DNA from: Liquorilactobacillus nagelii DSM 13675
Lineage (GTDB): Bacteria > Bacillota > Bacilli > Lactobacillales > Lactobacillaceae
Direction of reading: 5' to 3'
Length of the DNA: 64,000 nucleotides
Assembly: GCF_019444005.1 (NCBI RefSeq)
Contig: NZ_CP049304.1
Span: forward strand, 1,550,001 to 1,614,000
Shown: in pieces, positions 18,483 to 27,329 of the stretch
Position numbering within the stretch: the stretch's first letter is position 1
How the letters are laid out: every line of letters begins with the position of its first letter
The notes under the pieces: generated by a model
The model's database searches: none
Told to the model about the DNA's origin: nothing
What the model saw: the letters and a program-made list of their open reading frames with translations, nothing else
Made by a program: the position numbers and the translations under genes

Positions 18483-19472
18483 TCAATTATTTTCTCCAAA
18501 GAGATTTACCAAACATGCTCCAAATGCCAGCCCAGCTCCAAAGCCAGTTAACAATGCATACTTGGGCCGTTTACCTGCTTTCAATGCCTGATCAAGCCCA
18601 ATTGCCACTCCAGCAGAAGATGTATTACCAATTTTAGTCACATTAATTGCAAAACGTTCAAGCGGAATTTCCAACTGCTGCGATAATTGTTCAATTAATC
18701 TTAAATTAGCTTGGTGTGGCACCACTAAACCAATTTGCTTAGCTGTAACATGTTGCTCAGTTAAAAAATTCTTTAAATATCGCGGAACATTGTTAGTGAC
18801 AAAGTCATAGACCGCATGACCATCTTGATAAAAAGCATCTAGTTGTGGATACTGTCCCGCAGCAATTTGCTTAATAACTGGAATTCGTCCGCTATGAATC
18901 ACTTCCGGTGCTGGTTTTGTTAATAATTTTTCCCCATAAAATAATTCTGCATTTGAATCCGTCGTCGTTGAAAGTAGCACTCCTCCTGCCCCGTCACCAA
19001 AGAAAACTGCTGATTTTCGATCCTGAAAATCAAGCATCTTAGAATTAACTTCACTCGCAATGACCATTGCGTGTTGAAACTGACCGCTACGCAAAAATTT
19101 TTCAGCAGTACTAAGTGCAAAAATGAATCCCGCACAGGCTGCGCTAACATCAAAAGCTACTGCTTTGGTTGCCCCAATTTTTTGTTGCACCAAAACAGCC
19201 GTTGCCGGCGTCAAAGAATCAGGGGTAATTGTCGCGACAATAATCAGATCAATTTCAGCTGCTGCTAATCCACTCGTCTTTAATAATTGTTGAGCAACTT
19301 CTGATCCTAAATCTGAAGTGTTTTGTTTGGTTGCATAATAACGTGTCTGAATGCCTGTGTGCTGCTGAATCCAACGATCATTGGTATCCATGATTTGACT
19401 CAGTTCTTGATTTGTCACAAGTTTCTTTGGTATATAGTGTGCACTTGCTGTCAATTTTATTGTTTTATTCAC
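18483..19472 (-). CDS. fabH: Beta-ketoacyl-ACP synthase III (KAS III)
   Basis: 329 residues. The catalytic triad is visible: Cys113 in SAACAGFIFAL, His in VVPHQANLRLI and Asn in IGNTSSAG. KAS III condenses acetyl-CoA with malonyl-ACP to start fatty-acid synthesis. The start GTG at 19472 has AAGGATCG upstream; an open frame extends further but runs through the tRNA-Leu gene and is not coding. The gene is alone here rather than in a fab cluster, so it may be a second copy. It is downstream of the tRNA-Leu terminator. Confidence 0.9.
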   Translation of the reverse strand: MNKTIKLTASAHYIPKKLVTNQELSQIMDTNDRWIQQHTGIQTRYYATKQNTSDLGSEVAQQLLKTSGLAAAEIDLIIVATITPDSLTPATAVLVQQKIGATKAVAFDVSAACAGFIFALSTAEKFLRSGQFQHAMVIASEVNSKMLDFQDRKSAVFFGDGAGGVLLSTTTDSNAELFYGEKLLTKPAPEVIHSGRIPVIKQIAAGQYPQLDAFYQDGHAVYDFVTNNVPRYLKNFLTEQHVTAKQIGLVVPHQANLRLIEQLSQQLEIPLERFAINVTKIGNTSSAGVAIGLDQALKAGKRPKYALLTGFGAGLAFGACLVNLFGENN

Positions 19473-19514
19473 AAAAATTCGATCCTTCCATGTTAATGCA
19501 AAAAGGAGACTAGC

Positions 19515-19561
19515 TAAAAAAACTAAGGACCGACGCAAAACAAAATGTTTTACACCGGTCC
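19515..19561 (-). terminator. Terminator after tRNA-Leu
   Basis: On the minus strand GGACCGGTGTAAAACA pairs with TGTTTTGCGTCGGTCC (few mismatches), followed by TTAGTTTTTTT. It lies ten bases past the tRNA 3' end and just before the fabH ribosome binding site. Confidence 0.85.
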
Positions 19562-19570
19562 CTATTATTA

Positions 19571-19656
19571 TGCGGGTAAATGGATTCGAACCATCACGAG
19601 TTTTAACACTCACCAGATCCTTAGTCTGACGCGTCTGCCAATTCCGCCATACCCGC
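19571..19656 (-). tRNA. tRNA-Leu, anticodon AAG
   Basis: 86 bases with acceptor stem GCGGGTA/TACCCGC, a long variable arm (GTGAGTGTTAAAACTCGTGA) and T-loop GGTTCGAATCC. The anticodon loop CTAAGGA gives AAG, decoding CUU and, if A34 is edited to inosine, CUC. The 3' CCA is not encoded. It stands alone with its own terminator. Confidence 0.92.
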
Positions 19657-19700
19657 AACAACAGATGTAATTATACCAGAAACATCTGTCAAAAACAAGC

Positions 19701-20189
19701 TCAACTTGCAAAATGCGATCCTAATTTCAACTTTCCATGGCATCGTCCACAAACAAATTTTTGAAGGTTAATTTTCCGTTGACGATAATAACGTTGGCCA
19801 CAATCACTGCAAACATATAAATAACGAAGTTTAAGCGGTTGTAATTGAGGAACATAACGAATACCTTGAGTAGACATTAATAAATTCTTAAATTCGCCTG
19901 CTTGGTGTGTATGTGGTTTTCCCATCAAATGCAGGTGATAATGACACAGTTCGTGTTTAATTACTCCAATCAGTAATTCCGTTTTGCCATGAATAACGAC
20001 TAATGGATTAATTTCAATATTGTGTGTTACTAACAAATATCGGCCACCCGTAGTTCGTAACCTTGAATTGAAACTAGCCTGATGTTTAAATGGTCGCTGA
20101 AAAAACTGTCGCGAAATTTTTTCTGTTAAACGTTGTAGTTTTTGATCATTCCATTCAGACAATTTATTTCCAGAACTCATCATAAACAT
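19701..20189 (-). CDS. SprT-like zinc metalloprotease-fold protein
   Basis: 162 residues. A HExxH motif ([11 protein letters not shown], His79, Glu80, His83) and a C-terminal four-Cys zinc ribbon ([11 protein letters not shown] and [10 protein letters not shown]) match the bacterial SprT-like family. Eukaryotic relatives (SPRTN) degrade DNA-protein crosslinks; the role of the bacterial proteins is not settled. The gene overlaps the 3' end of nadE by 26 bases in another frame, suggesting coupled translation. The exact start is uncertain, since ATGs at 20189 and 20180 and a TTG further in all lack a strong ribosome binding site. Confidence 0.85.
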   Translation of the reverse strand: MFMMSSGNKLSEWNDQKLQRLTEKISRQFFQRPFKHQASFNSRLRTTGGRYLLVTHNIEINPLVVIHGKTELLIGVIKHELCHYHLHLMGKPHTHQAGEFKNLLMSTQGIRYVPQLQPLKLRYLYVCSDCGQRYYRQRKINLQKFVCGRCHGKLKLGSHFAS

Positions 20190-20991
20190 TAATCGGCAAA
20201 TGACGCTTATGTTGAGTCTTCAAATACCAGTTTTCAATTTTTTTAGCTGCCGCTTCAGGAATCTCTTTGCCCTCTAAATAATCATCAATGTTCTGATAGG
20301 TTACTCCAAGCGCCACCTCATCAGCCAAAGCAGGACGATCCTCTTCTAGATCAGCAGTTGGTGTTTTCAAATACAAATGTTCTGGAGCTTGTAAAACTTT
20401 CAATAGTTGTTTCCCTTGACGTTTATCTAACCGCCAAATTGGAGTGATATCAGCACCACCATCCCCATACTTAGTATAAAAACCCGTAATAGCTTCTGCG
20501 GCATGATCAGTTCCTACAACTGCACCGTGAAGCGCGCCAGCGACACCATACTGAGCAATCATCCGCTGACGGGCTTTGATGTTTCCCTTATTGAAATCAC
20601 TAACCTCTAACTTGTTCTCCAATAAGCTTGCAACCATCTGATCAGTAGCCGGTTTAATATTAACCCGAACCGTTTTGTCAGCTTGCATATATTCAATCGC
20701 ATCCAATGCATCTTGCTCATCAGCTTGATTGCCATAAGGTAATCGAACAGCTATAAATTGATAAGTATCATCCTTTGTTTCCTGTCGCATTTCCGTAATT
20801 GCCAGCTGAGATAATTTACCCGTCAAAGTAGAATCTTGTCCCCCAGAAATTCCGAGAACCAAGGTTTTTAGAAAAGGATGCTTCTTCAAATATGCTTTCA
20901 TGAAATCAATACTCCGTCGAATTTCGGCTTGCGGATCAATTTGTGGTTTAACCCGTAACTCTTTAATAATCTGTTGTTGTAATTTTTTCAT
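20164..20991 (-). CDS. nadE: NH3-dependent NAD synthetase
   Basis: 275 residues from ATG 20991, which has GGAGG before it. The PP-loop [15 protein letters not shown], the [11 protein letters not shown] helix and [20 protein letters not shown] (deamido-NAD and ATP binding) are all present, ending in NVYDEFWK. The enzyme amidates nicotinate adenine dinucleotide to NAD using ammonia; there is no glutaminase domain. It is followed by an overlapping SprT-like gene. Confidence 0.95.
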   Translation of the reverse strand: MKKLQQQIIKELRVKPQIDPQAEIRRSIDFMKAYLKKHPFLKTLVLGISGGQDSTLTGKLSQLAITEMRQETKDDTYQFIAVRLPYGNQADEQDALDAIEYMQADKTVRVNIKPATDQMVASLLENKLEVSDFNKGNIKARQRMIAQYGVAGALHGAVVGTDHAAEAITGFYTKYGDGGADITPIWRLDKRQGKQLLKVLQAPEHLYLKTPTADLEEDRPALADEVALGVTYQNIDDYLEGKEIPEAAAKKIENWYLKTQHKRHLPINVYDEFWK

Positions 20992-21164
20992 TGAATTTCC
21001 TCCAGTGGTTAACAATATGTTATATCTTCTATCATCATTTTACGCTTTTTGATTTTCAAATTCATTATTTATTTTGAGCAATCCCAATCATAATTTAGTT
21101 TTTATCATTAGCTCCGTTTCTGTTATACTATAAACCAGTTCAGGAAGAAAGTAGGCTATCTATT

Positions 21165-21899
21165 TTGAAGCAATACGAAAAAATTAATATTTTAGGAATT
21201 AAATTTTCTAAATTAACTAATCAGCAACTCTTGCAGCAATTAACACTTGATCTACAACAAAAACAACGCCGCTTTATTGTAACAGCTAATCCAGAAATCG
21301 TTTTGTACGCCCGCAAGCATCCTGAATATGCGTCTGTCCTTAGAAAAGCTGACTTAATAACCGCCGATGGCATTGGGATTGTTATTGGATCAAATTTGCT
21401 AAAAAAACCATTGCCAGAACGAGTTACCGGTTTTGATACATTAAAAAAATTATTAAAAATTGCCGAAAATCAGCAGAAATCAGTTTATTTTCTAGGTGCC
21501 AAAACAGACGTTTTAAAAGCCGCTTTAAAAAATATCCAACAAGAATATCCTAATTTGCCAATCGCTGGTTACCATGACGGCTACTTTAAATCAGCTGATT
21601 CCATTGCTCAAACTATCCAGCAGCAAAAACCAGACATTGTTTTAGTAGCCCTCGGGTTTCCAAAACAAGAAAACTTTATTGACCAATATTCAATCGGTTC
21701 ACATGGCATTTGGATGGGAGTTGGTGGCAGTTTTGATGTAATTGCTGGAAAAGTTAAGCGCGCTCCAGTTTTTTGGCAGCAGCATCATTTAGAATGGTGC
21801 TATCGCCTAATTCAAGAACCAAGCCGCTTACCCCGAATGCTGGCTCTGCCAAAATATCTTTTATTGATCCTCGGTCAAAAGTTTAAGCTACTTAAATAA
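21165..21899 (+). CDS. tagA: WecG/TagA/CpsF-family glycosyltransferase
   Basis: 244 residues, the usual length. Family motifs include FIVTANPEIVLYARKHPEY, ADLITADGIGIVIGS, RVTGFDTL, VYFLGAK and VALGFPKQE, with a C-terminal GVGGSFDVIAGKVKRAP. TagA adds N-acetylmannosamine to the lipid-linked GlcNAc in wall teichoic acid linkage-unit synthesis; CpsF and WecG relatives act in other polymers. The start is TTG at 21165. It is monocistronic with a terminator at 21957-22003, and no other tag genes are adjacent. Confidence 0.88.
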   Translation: MKQYEKINILGIKFSKLTNQQLLQQLTLDLQQKQRRFIVTANPEIVLYARKHPEYASVLRKADLITADGIGIVIGSNLLKKPLPERVTGFDTLKKLLKIAENQQKSVYFLGAKTDVLKAALKNIQQEYPNLPIAGYHDGYFKSADSIAQTIQQQKPDIVLVALGFPKQENFIDQYSIGSHGIWMGVGGSFDVIAGKVKRAPVFWQQHHLEWCYRLIQEPSRLPRMLALPKYLLLILGQKFKLLK

Positions 21900-21956
21900 A
21901 TAATTTAAAATCACAGTACGTAAGTCAGAGATTTCAAAACAACTCCACGAAATTAT

Positions 21957-22003
21957 CAAAAAAGGGATGGGTTAATTTAAATTAGCCCACCCTTTCTTTA
22001 TAC
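21957..22003. terminator. Terminator between tagA and nagR
   Basis: AAAGGGATGGGTTAATTT pairs with AAATTAGCCCACCCTTT (minor mismatches), with A and T runs on either side, between convergent genes. Confidence 0.85.
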
Positions 22004-22067
22004 ATCGGCAAAATTTTTTATTTTCAAACAATATAACGCACGTTCAATTATCAAACATATTATTATT

Positions 22068-22769
22068 TTATTTTTCTAAATAAAACTCAAACCGATTGCC
22101 AACATATTGCGTACGTACATATTCAAACGGCTGTCCATTAGTCAATTGGGTTACTTGATGCAACCGTAAAATTGCAGCTCCCCGTTTAATTTGTAAATAC
22201 TCAGCAATTCTTTCTGATGCCAGCATCGCTGAAACCTTCTGCTGCGCATGACCAATCGCCAAGCCGTTTTTTTCTAAGACTCGATATAGGGAACTGGTTA
22301 CATCTTCTTTGCTGAATTCTTTTACTAATTCATATGGGACCGTAGCAACATCAAAACAAATTGGGGTTTGATCAGCAAATCGAATTCGTTCCATACGCAA
22401 AACTAATTGGTTTTCGGTTAAATGGAGCTTCTCCATTTCACTCAAAGAAGGCGCTGCAACATGATAAGAAACAGTTTGACTAGAGGGAACCTTCCCTTGA
22501 GCTTTAGTCAGTTCAGAAAAACTAGTGATTCCGGACATCTTTTCTTGAACTTTTTGACTAGCTACAAAAGTTCCTGAACCAACACGTCGTTCCAAAATTC
22601 CTTCGTCAACCAACGTTTGTACCGCTTGTCGTAAGGTCATTCGGCTAACACCATAATCAGTAGCCAACTTTCTTTCCGCTGGTATTCGCTGACCAATTTT
22701 CCACTTTCCAGATTCAATTTTGCGTTTTATATCATTATGAATTTGGATATAAATTGGTGATGATGTCAT
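22068..22769 (-). CDS. nagR: GntR-family transcriptional regulator of N-acetylglucosamine genes
   Basis: 233 residues. An N-terminal winged helix (about 5-70, QRIPAERKLATDYGVSRMTL) precedes a UTRA effector domain (about 90-230). The HutC-type layout and the position 17 bases after nagA identify it as NagR (YvoA), which senses glucosamine-6-phosphate or GlcNAc-6-phosphate. The likely operator TTGATATATACCAA is at 24757-24770, upstream of proC, so the regulator would control its own operon. ATG at 22769 with AGGGGG. Confidence 0.88.
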   Translation of the reverse strand: MTSSPIYIQIHNDIKRKIESGKWKIGQRIPAERKLATDYGVSRMTLRQAVQTLVDEGILERRVGSGTFVASQKVQEKMSGITSFSELTKAQGKVPSSQTVSYHVAAPSLSEMEKLHLTENQLVLRMERIRFADQTPICFDVATVPYELVKEFSKEDVTSSLYRVLEKNGLAIGHAQQKVSAMLASERIAEYLQIKRGAAILRLHQVTQLTNGQPFEYVRTQYVGNRFEFYLEK

Positions 22770-22786
22770 GTTGTCAGCCCCCTAAA

Positions 22787-23923
22787 TTAGTCAAGATAAC
22801 GTCGTCCTAAACTATAAGTCTCTTTTAAGTTTAAACCTTGGTCAAAAATATTCAAGTCCGCATCTTTACCAACTTCTAATATTCCTTTATTACTCAATCC
22901 AAATTCTTTAGCTTGATTAACAGCTGCCATTTGAACTGCATCTTGTAATGAGCAGCCGGTAAAACGCATAATATTGCGAAAAGCATCTTGAAACTGCAAA
23001 ACTGATCCTGCCAAATTGCCAGTTTCTAAGCGGGCTTGCTTGTCTTTAACAATAACTTTTTGTCCGCCTAACTCTGAAACTCCTTCCGGCATTCCCTTAG
23101 CCCGCATTGAATCTGTAACCAATTCCATCTTGTGCGGCCCTTTCAATTTATAAGCTAAACGAATCATATCCGGACAAACATGGAAACCATCAGCAATCAT
23201 TTCACAGTAAATATTATCCTCTAAAAGTGCATGACCAGTAACTCCTGGTTGACGGTGTTTAAACTCACGCTGAGCATTGTAAAGATGAGTTACATGAGTA
23301 GCCTTAGAACGCAACAAATCTTCACGTTTGGCATTACTGTGACCAACAGAGGGAATAATTCCATGAGTTAAACAATAGTCTTCAAATTCCGCTGTATGCT
23401 CACTTTCGGGTGCAAAGGTTACTAATTTGACTAAATGACCTGATAATTCGTTCCAGTGATTAAAAAGCTCAATATCCGGAGCTTGAATATATTTTTCTGG
23501 TTGTGCTCCCTTAAAAACAGTAGAAATAAACGGTCCCTCAAGATGAATTCCCTGAATAACAGGATTCTTAGCCGCTGCTGCTTTAATTCCAAGCATCGCT
23601 TTAGCAATATTTTCATGAGATTGAGTCATTGTGGTTGCAAAATAGCTAGTAATTCCCTCATGAATCATCTGCTCAACCATTTGATCAATTTGATCTGGAT
23701 CTCCATCCATTGCATCAAAACCATATCCACCATGGCTATGAACATCAATAAAGCCAGGAACAACAGTTGCTCCTGCTAAATCAAAAAACTGCTGATCTGT
23801 CTGTTTTGGATAGTACTCTGACATTGGACCAACTGCCAAGATTTTATCTGTGAAACGCAGATAGCCATCTTTTATTTCTTCATTTCCAGTAAAAATATCA
23901 GCATGTTTTAAAACAGTTTGCAT
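22787..23923 (-). CDS. nagA: N-acetylglucosamine-6-phosphate deacetylase
   Basis: About 378 residues. Metal-binding and catalytic motifs: FIDVHSHGGYGFDAMDG, GIHLEGPFIS, SVGHSNA, THLYNAQ and the catalytic Asp in LVTDSMRAKG. It deacetylates GlcNAc-6-P to glucosamine-6-P, used in amino-sugar breakdown and wall recycling. ATG at 23923 (AGGTG before it) or GTG at 23932 could start it. It follows proC with at most ten bases between them and precedes nagR. Confidence 0.94.
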   Translation of the reverse strand: MQTVLKHADIFTGNEEIKDGYLRFTDKILAVGPMSEYYPKQTDQQFFDLAGATVVPGFIDVHSHGGYGFDAMDGDPDQIDQMVEQMIHEGITSYFATTMTQSHENIAKAMLGIKAAAAKNPVIQGIHLEGPFISTVFKGAQPEKYIQAPDIELFNHWNELSGHLVKLVTFAPESEHTAEFEDYCLTHGIIPSVGHSNAKREDLLRSKATHVTHLYNAQREFKHRQPGVTGHALLEDNIYCEMIADGFHVCPDMIRLAYKLKGPHKMELVTDSMRAKGMPEGVSELGGQKVIVKDKQARLETGNLAGSVLQFQDAFRNIMRFTGCSLQDAVQMAAVNQAKEFGLSNKGILEVGKDADLNIFDQGLNLKETYSLGRRYLD

Positions 23924-23932
23924 TAAAATCAC

Positions 23933-24736
23933 CTAATTCCTTCCTTGATCCTTAGCAATCGTTGCATCAATTCCCTTAATAACTGAAGTCATAAAACCAG
24001 CTTCCTCCATTGCCAATAATCCAGCAACCGTTGTTCCGCCTGGAGAGGAAACATCATCGACTAAGTCCCAAGGGCTTTTCGAACTAGCTAAGACTTTTTG
24101 CGCACTCCCTAAAACTGCTTGAGCAGCTATTTCAGTTGCTTGACTTTTTGAAAAACCATACTTTACTCCTGCACGCGACATGGCATCGATGAAGAAATAG
24201 ACAAAAGCCGGTGAACTACCTGCTAAAGCCACAAATACACTAAAATCATTCTCAGGTATTTCAAGCGTTTTTCCCAATGAGTTTAATAAGTCTTTACATA
24301 TTTTTAAATGCTCCATAGCCAATTGCTTGTTAGGAGCCAGCGCTGTCATTCCAGCTGCTATTTCAACATTAACGTTTGGCATGATTCGCAGAATTTCTAA
24401 ATCGGCTATATTTAATGAACTTTGAATTTGTTTAATTGAAAAACCTGTAACCATTGAAACAATTATTGGCTTTACTCGCTGAAAAGTTTCTCTAAGTTCT
24501 GCTAAAACACTCTCAACTACTTGTGGCTTTACAGCTAAAAAAACGATATCTGTCTGTTCAACAACAGCTTGATTACTCTCAACTGCTTGCAAATGATTTT
24601 CTACAGCATATTTCTGATAGTTAGCAGGATGCTTGCTATGAATGATAATTTCTTCCGGATTAACAGCTTTTGTCTTCAACCATCCTTGAATGATTGCCTT
24701 AGCCATATTACCGACACCAATAAACCCAACTTTCAT
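23933..24736 (-). CDS. proC: Pyrroline-5-carboxylate reductase
   Basis: 267 residues from ATG 24736, which has GAGGTGG at good spacing. It has the Rossmann start VGFIGVGNMAKAIIQGW, the VKPQVVESVL segment and the C-terminal signature GSSPAFVYFFIDAM...DDVSSPGGTT. It reduces pyrroline-5-carboxylate to proline. The oddity is its place as the first gene of a transcription unit with nagA and nagR behind a NagR-like site. No other proline gene is nearby. Confidence 0.94.
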   Translation of the reverse strand: MKVGFIGVGNMAKAIIQGWLKTKAVNPEEIIIHSKHPANYQKYAVENHLQAVESNQAVVEQTDIVFLAVKPQVVESVLAELRETFQRVKPIIVSMVTGFSIKQIQSSLNIADLEILRIMPNVNVEIAAGMTALAPNKQLAMEHLKICKDLLNSLGKTLEIPENDFSVFVALAGSSPAFVYFFIDAMSRAGVKYGFSKSQATEIAAQAVLGSAQKVLASSKSPWDLVDDVSSPGGTTVAGLLAMEEAGFMTSVIKGIDATIAKDQGRN

Positions 24737-24756
24737 GTTTGCCACCTCTGTTTAAA

Positions 24757-24770
24757 TTGATATATACCAA
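24757..24770 (-). promoter_or_regulatory. Candidate NagR operator
   Basis: TTGATATATACCAA (plus strand) is an inverted repeat with one mismatch and resembles the TGGTATA-type sites bound by NagR/YvoA. It lies just downstream of the -10 of the proC-nagA-nagR promoter, where a repressor would block transcription. The assignment is inference from similarity and position. Confidence 0.6.
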
Positions 24771-24777
24771 TAAACTG

Positions 24778-24807
24778 AATTTACTCCCTTTTTAGGTTAC
24801 ATGTCAA
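24778..24807 (-). promoter_or_regulatory. Promoter of proC-nagA-nagR
   Basis: Minus-strand -35 TTGACA (24802-24807) and -10 TAAATT (24778-24783) with an 18-base spacer, directly after the tRNA-Tyr terminator. Confidence 0.65.
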
Positions 24808-24839
24808 TAAAAAAAACCGTCCAAAGATGAACGGTTTTC
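24807..24839 (-). terminator. Terminator after tRNA-Tyr
   Basis: On the minus strand AAAACCGTTCATC pairs with the ACGGTTTT side of a hairpin with loop TTTGG, followed by T8. Confidence 0.85.
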
Positions 24840-24847
24840 CTACTTTA

Positions 24848-24930
24848 TGGAAGGGAGTGGATTCGAACCACCGAACCCGAAGGAGCGGATTTACAGTCCG
24901 CCGCGTTTAGCCAGACTTCGCTACCCTTCC
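24848..24930 (-). tRNA. tRNA-Tyr, anticodon GTA
   Basis: 83 bases. Acceptor stem GGAAGGG/CCCTTCC, anticodon loop CTGTAAA, a variable arm of class II type and T-loop GGTTCGAATCC. CCA is not encoded. It has its own terminator and lies between proC and dtpT. Confidence 0.94.
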
Positions 24931-24997
24931 GCTAAGGTACTTTAAAAATACCTGACTCAATTATGATACTCTCTGTCACTTTAAATTGCAAGAAAAA

Positions 24998-26473
24998 TTA
25001 ATTAACTCCCAGCATTAATTTTTCAATTTTGGGAGAAATTATTAATAAAATTACCCCAAAAACAATTGTAATCAAACCAATGATCCCATAATAATAAACT
25101 TCCGTTGCTTTGGTGTAAAATCTAACTAACTGTGAATTGAAGGCCTGAGCTGCAGCATCACTCAAAAACCACATGCTCATCATTTGCGACTGGAAAGCTT
25201 TTGGAGCGAGTTTAGTAGTAGCTGACAAGCCAATCGGAGAGATTAACATTTCACCAATAATTACTAATGCCCAACTCATAATTAACCAGAAAGGTGATAC
25301 AGCTGCATTAGTTCCCATTAATATTCCTGGCAACATCATCCACAAAAAAGATATCCCAGCAAAAAATAAACCATAAGAAAATTTCTTTGAAGATGATGGC
25401 TGTTTTGAACCTAATTTTGTCCATAAACGGGCAAAAATCGGTACATAAATCATAATAAACATCGGATTCATGCTCTGAAAAACACTGGCTGGAAAATGAA
25501 TTGCCCCGCCAAACAGCGATAACCTTGTTTGATCATTAGCAAAAAGAGCTAAAACAACAGATCCCTGTTCTTCAATTGACCAAAACAAAATACTAGCAAT
25601 AAATAATGGAATGTAAGCAAAAACGCGTGAACGCTCAACTTTCGTAATTTTTGAGCTAGTTAACATCATAATGAAATAGAAGACTGGAATCACAACTGCC
25701 ACAATTGTAATCAACAAAATTAAATTAGTTAGATTTAGCAAATTAAACAACTGCATGATTGTTAAAACCAATACTAATGCAATTACTCCTAAAACGGATT
25801 GACGGATAACCCGTTTCAGATCTGAAGGTTCCAACGGATCAGTTGGGTAAAGACTTTCTTTTGAAAGATACTTTTTACCACCAAAATAGTATTGTAATAA
25901 GCCAAAAAACATTCCAATTGCAGCTAAAGAAAAACCTAAGTGAAAGTTAACATATTGGCCTAAATATCCAACTGCATAAGGTGCTATAAACGCGCCCATA
26001 TTAATTCCAAAAACAAAAATTGTAAAACCCGAGTCTCGTCGAGGATCATCATCAGTATATAAAGAACCAACCATTTCTGAAACATTAGGTTTTAATAGAC
26101 CAGTTCCAATAACAATTAATGCGATTGAAATAAAAAGTGCTTTTTCACCGAAAGGGGTTGAAAGAGCAATGTGCCCAAACATAATTAAAACCCCACCGAT
26201 AAACACAGTTTTGCGACTGCCTAAAATTCGATCACTGATAAAGCCCCCGATAACACTGGAAAGATACACTAAGGCTCCATAAATCGACATAATTGACGCC
26301 GCTAAGGGTTTATCTAGACCTAGACCTCCTTGAGACACGGCATAATACATATAATAGAGTAGAATAGCACGCATTCCATAATAACTAAAGCGCTCCCACA
26401 TTTCAGTAAAGAACAGCGTTGAAAGTCCCCGCGGATGACCTAGAAATGCACGATCATTATCTTGATTATTCAC
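24998..26473 (-). CDS. dtpT: Di/tripeptide:proton symporter (POT family)
   Basis: 491 residues with about 14 membrane segments. The POT signature is seen in GHPRGLSTLFFTEMWERFSYYGMRAIL (ExxER motif near residue 30) and FTIFVFGINMGAFIAPYAVGYLG. It imports di- and tripeptides with protons, supplying peptidases such as PepC. ATG at 26473 with GGAGG. The upstream region has an extended -10 promoter (26644-26652) about 170 bases before the start. No close terminator was seen before tRNA-Tyr. Confidence 0.93.
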   Translation of the reverse strand: MNNQDNDRAFLGHPRGLSTLFFTEMWERFSYYGMRAILLYYMYYAVSQGGLGLDKPLAASIMSIYGALVYLSSVIGGFISDRILGSRKTVFIGGVLIMFGHIALSTPFGEKALFISIALIVIGTGLLKPNVSEMVGSLYTDDDPRRDSGFTIFVFGINMGAFIAPYAVGYLGQYVNFHLGFSLAAIGMFFGLLQYYFGGKKYLSKESLYPTDPLEPSDLKRVIRQSVLGVIALVLVLTIMQLFNLLNLTNLILLITIVAVVIPVFYFIMMLTSSKITKVERSRVFAYIPLFIASILFWSIEEQGSVVLALFANDQTRLSLFGGAIHFPASVFQSMNPMFIMIYVPIFARLWTKLGSKQPSSSKKFSYGLFFAGISFLWMMLPGILMGTNAAVSPFWLIMSWALVIIGEMLISPIGLSATTKLAPKAFQSQMMSMWFLSDAAAQAFNSQLVRFYTKATEVYYYGIIGLITIVFGVILLIISPKIEKLMLGVN

Positions 26474-26964
26474 TTAAAATCCTCCAAACATATTAAAATC
26501 ATCAATCTAAAAATCGAAAAAATAAGAACTGTAAATTCAATCAACAAAAATAAACTTCACCGACTAATCAACATATGAACTATTAATTATTTTTTAAAAA
26601 TATTGTTAATTGAAATTCGTTCAATTCAAAGTGCAACTATTAAATTATAGCATAGTTGAGAAAAATTTGTATAACCTTTCTTAAAATGAATATTACTTCA
26701 TCTTAAACAATATCAACTATTCCCAACAAATGACAGAATTTTTTGAAAACCGCACCTCACCACAATTTGTTTATAGATATAATGCTTGTCTACAAACAAA
26801 TTCTATTTGCTAATCACTAACAGCAACCATCACCGAGAAATATTTCAATTACTACTCCGAATAAAAATTTGCCCATAGACTAATCGTAAAAATCAAATTC
26901 CTTAAATATATCCGTTAAAGCTACAAAAACAAAGATCATTTTTATACTAGAAACACTTTAATTG
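26474..26964 (-). promoter_or_regulatory. dtpT upstream region, otherwise empty
   Basis: About 490 bases without a credible gene. On the minus strand TGCTATAAT (26644-26652) is an extended -10 promoter without a clear -35, giving dtpT a leader of about 170 bases. The leader contains an AT-rich inverted stretch near 26588-26630. Nothing recognisable was seen in the remainder up to the rRNA operon terminator. Confidence 0.45.
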
Positions 26965-26994
26965 TAAAATAAAAAGCCCTCTATTCAAAGGACT
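26965..26994 (-). terminator. Terminator of the rRNA-tRNA operon
   Basis: On the minus strand AGTCCTTT-GAAT-AGAGGGCT forms an 8-bp stem (two G-U pairs) followed by TTTTTATTTT. It lies about 130 bases past tRNA-Thr and is the first terminator after 5S. Confidence 0.8.
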
Positions 26995-27124
26995 TCATGG
27001 TTCCACCAATACAGTTTTAAATTACAAATTAAAAATTTTATTTACCAGTACTACTTGAAAAGAACCCAAAAGTTAAACTTCAAAATCTAATATTGCACAA
27101 TTAACTCACAAATCTGTAGAAAAA

Positions 27125-27197
27125 TGCCAGCTGCAGGATTCGAACCTGTGACCCTCGGTTTACGATACCGATGCTCTACCAACTGAGCTAAGCTGGC
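27125..27197 (-). tRNA. tRNA-Thr, anticodon CGT
   Basis: 73 bases. Acceptor stem GCCAGCT/AGCTGGC, D-arm AGCTCAGTTGGTAGAGC, anticodon loop ATCGTAA (anticodon CGT, decoding ACG), T-loop GGTTCGAATCC. CCA is not encoded. It is the last gene of the rRNA operon. Confidence 0.93.
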
Positions 27198-27203
27198 TTA
27201 GAA

Positions 27204-27275
27204 TGACCCGTACGGGATTTGAACCCATGTTACCGCCGTGAAAGGGCGGTGTCTTAACCACTTGACCAACGGGTC
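27204..27275 (-). tRNA. tRNA-Glu, anticodon TTC
   Basis: 72 bases. Acceptor stem GACCCGT/ACGGGTC, anticodon loop CTTTCAC (anticodon TTC), T-loop GGTTCAAATCC. CCA is not encoded. It is six bases from tRNA-Thr. A 10-bp hairpin abuts its 5' end. Confidence 0.94.
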
Positions 27276-27302
27276 AAAATACAAAATAATCCTTGTATTT
27301 TG
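27275..27302 (-). repeat. Perfect 10-bp inverted repeat at the 5' side of tRNA-Glu
   Basis: CAAAATACAA (27275-27284) and TTGTATTTTG (27293-27302) pair around an 8-base loop. On the minus strand no T-run follows, so it is a likely processing stem rather than a terminator. Confidence 0.6.
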
Positions 27303-27329
27303 AAAAAACTACTCTATCCTAACAAAAAA

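Noticed and set aside
19473..19661. N-terminal extension of the KAS III reading frame
   Set aside because: It runs through the tRNA-Leu gene and its terminator; the GTG at 19472 has a ribosome binding site and fits the family N-terminus.
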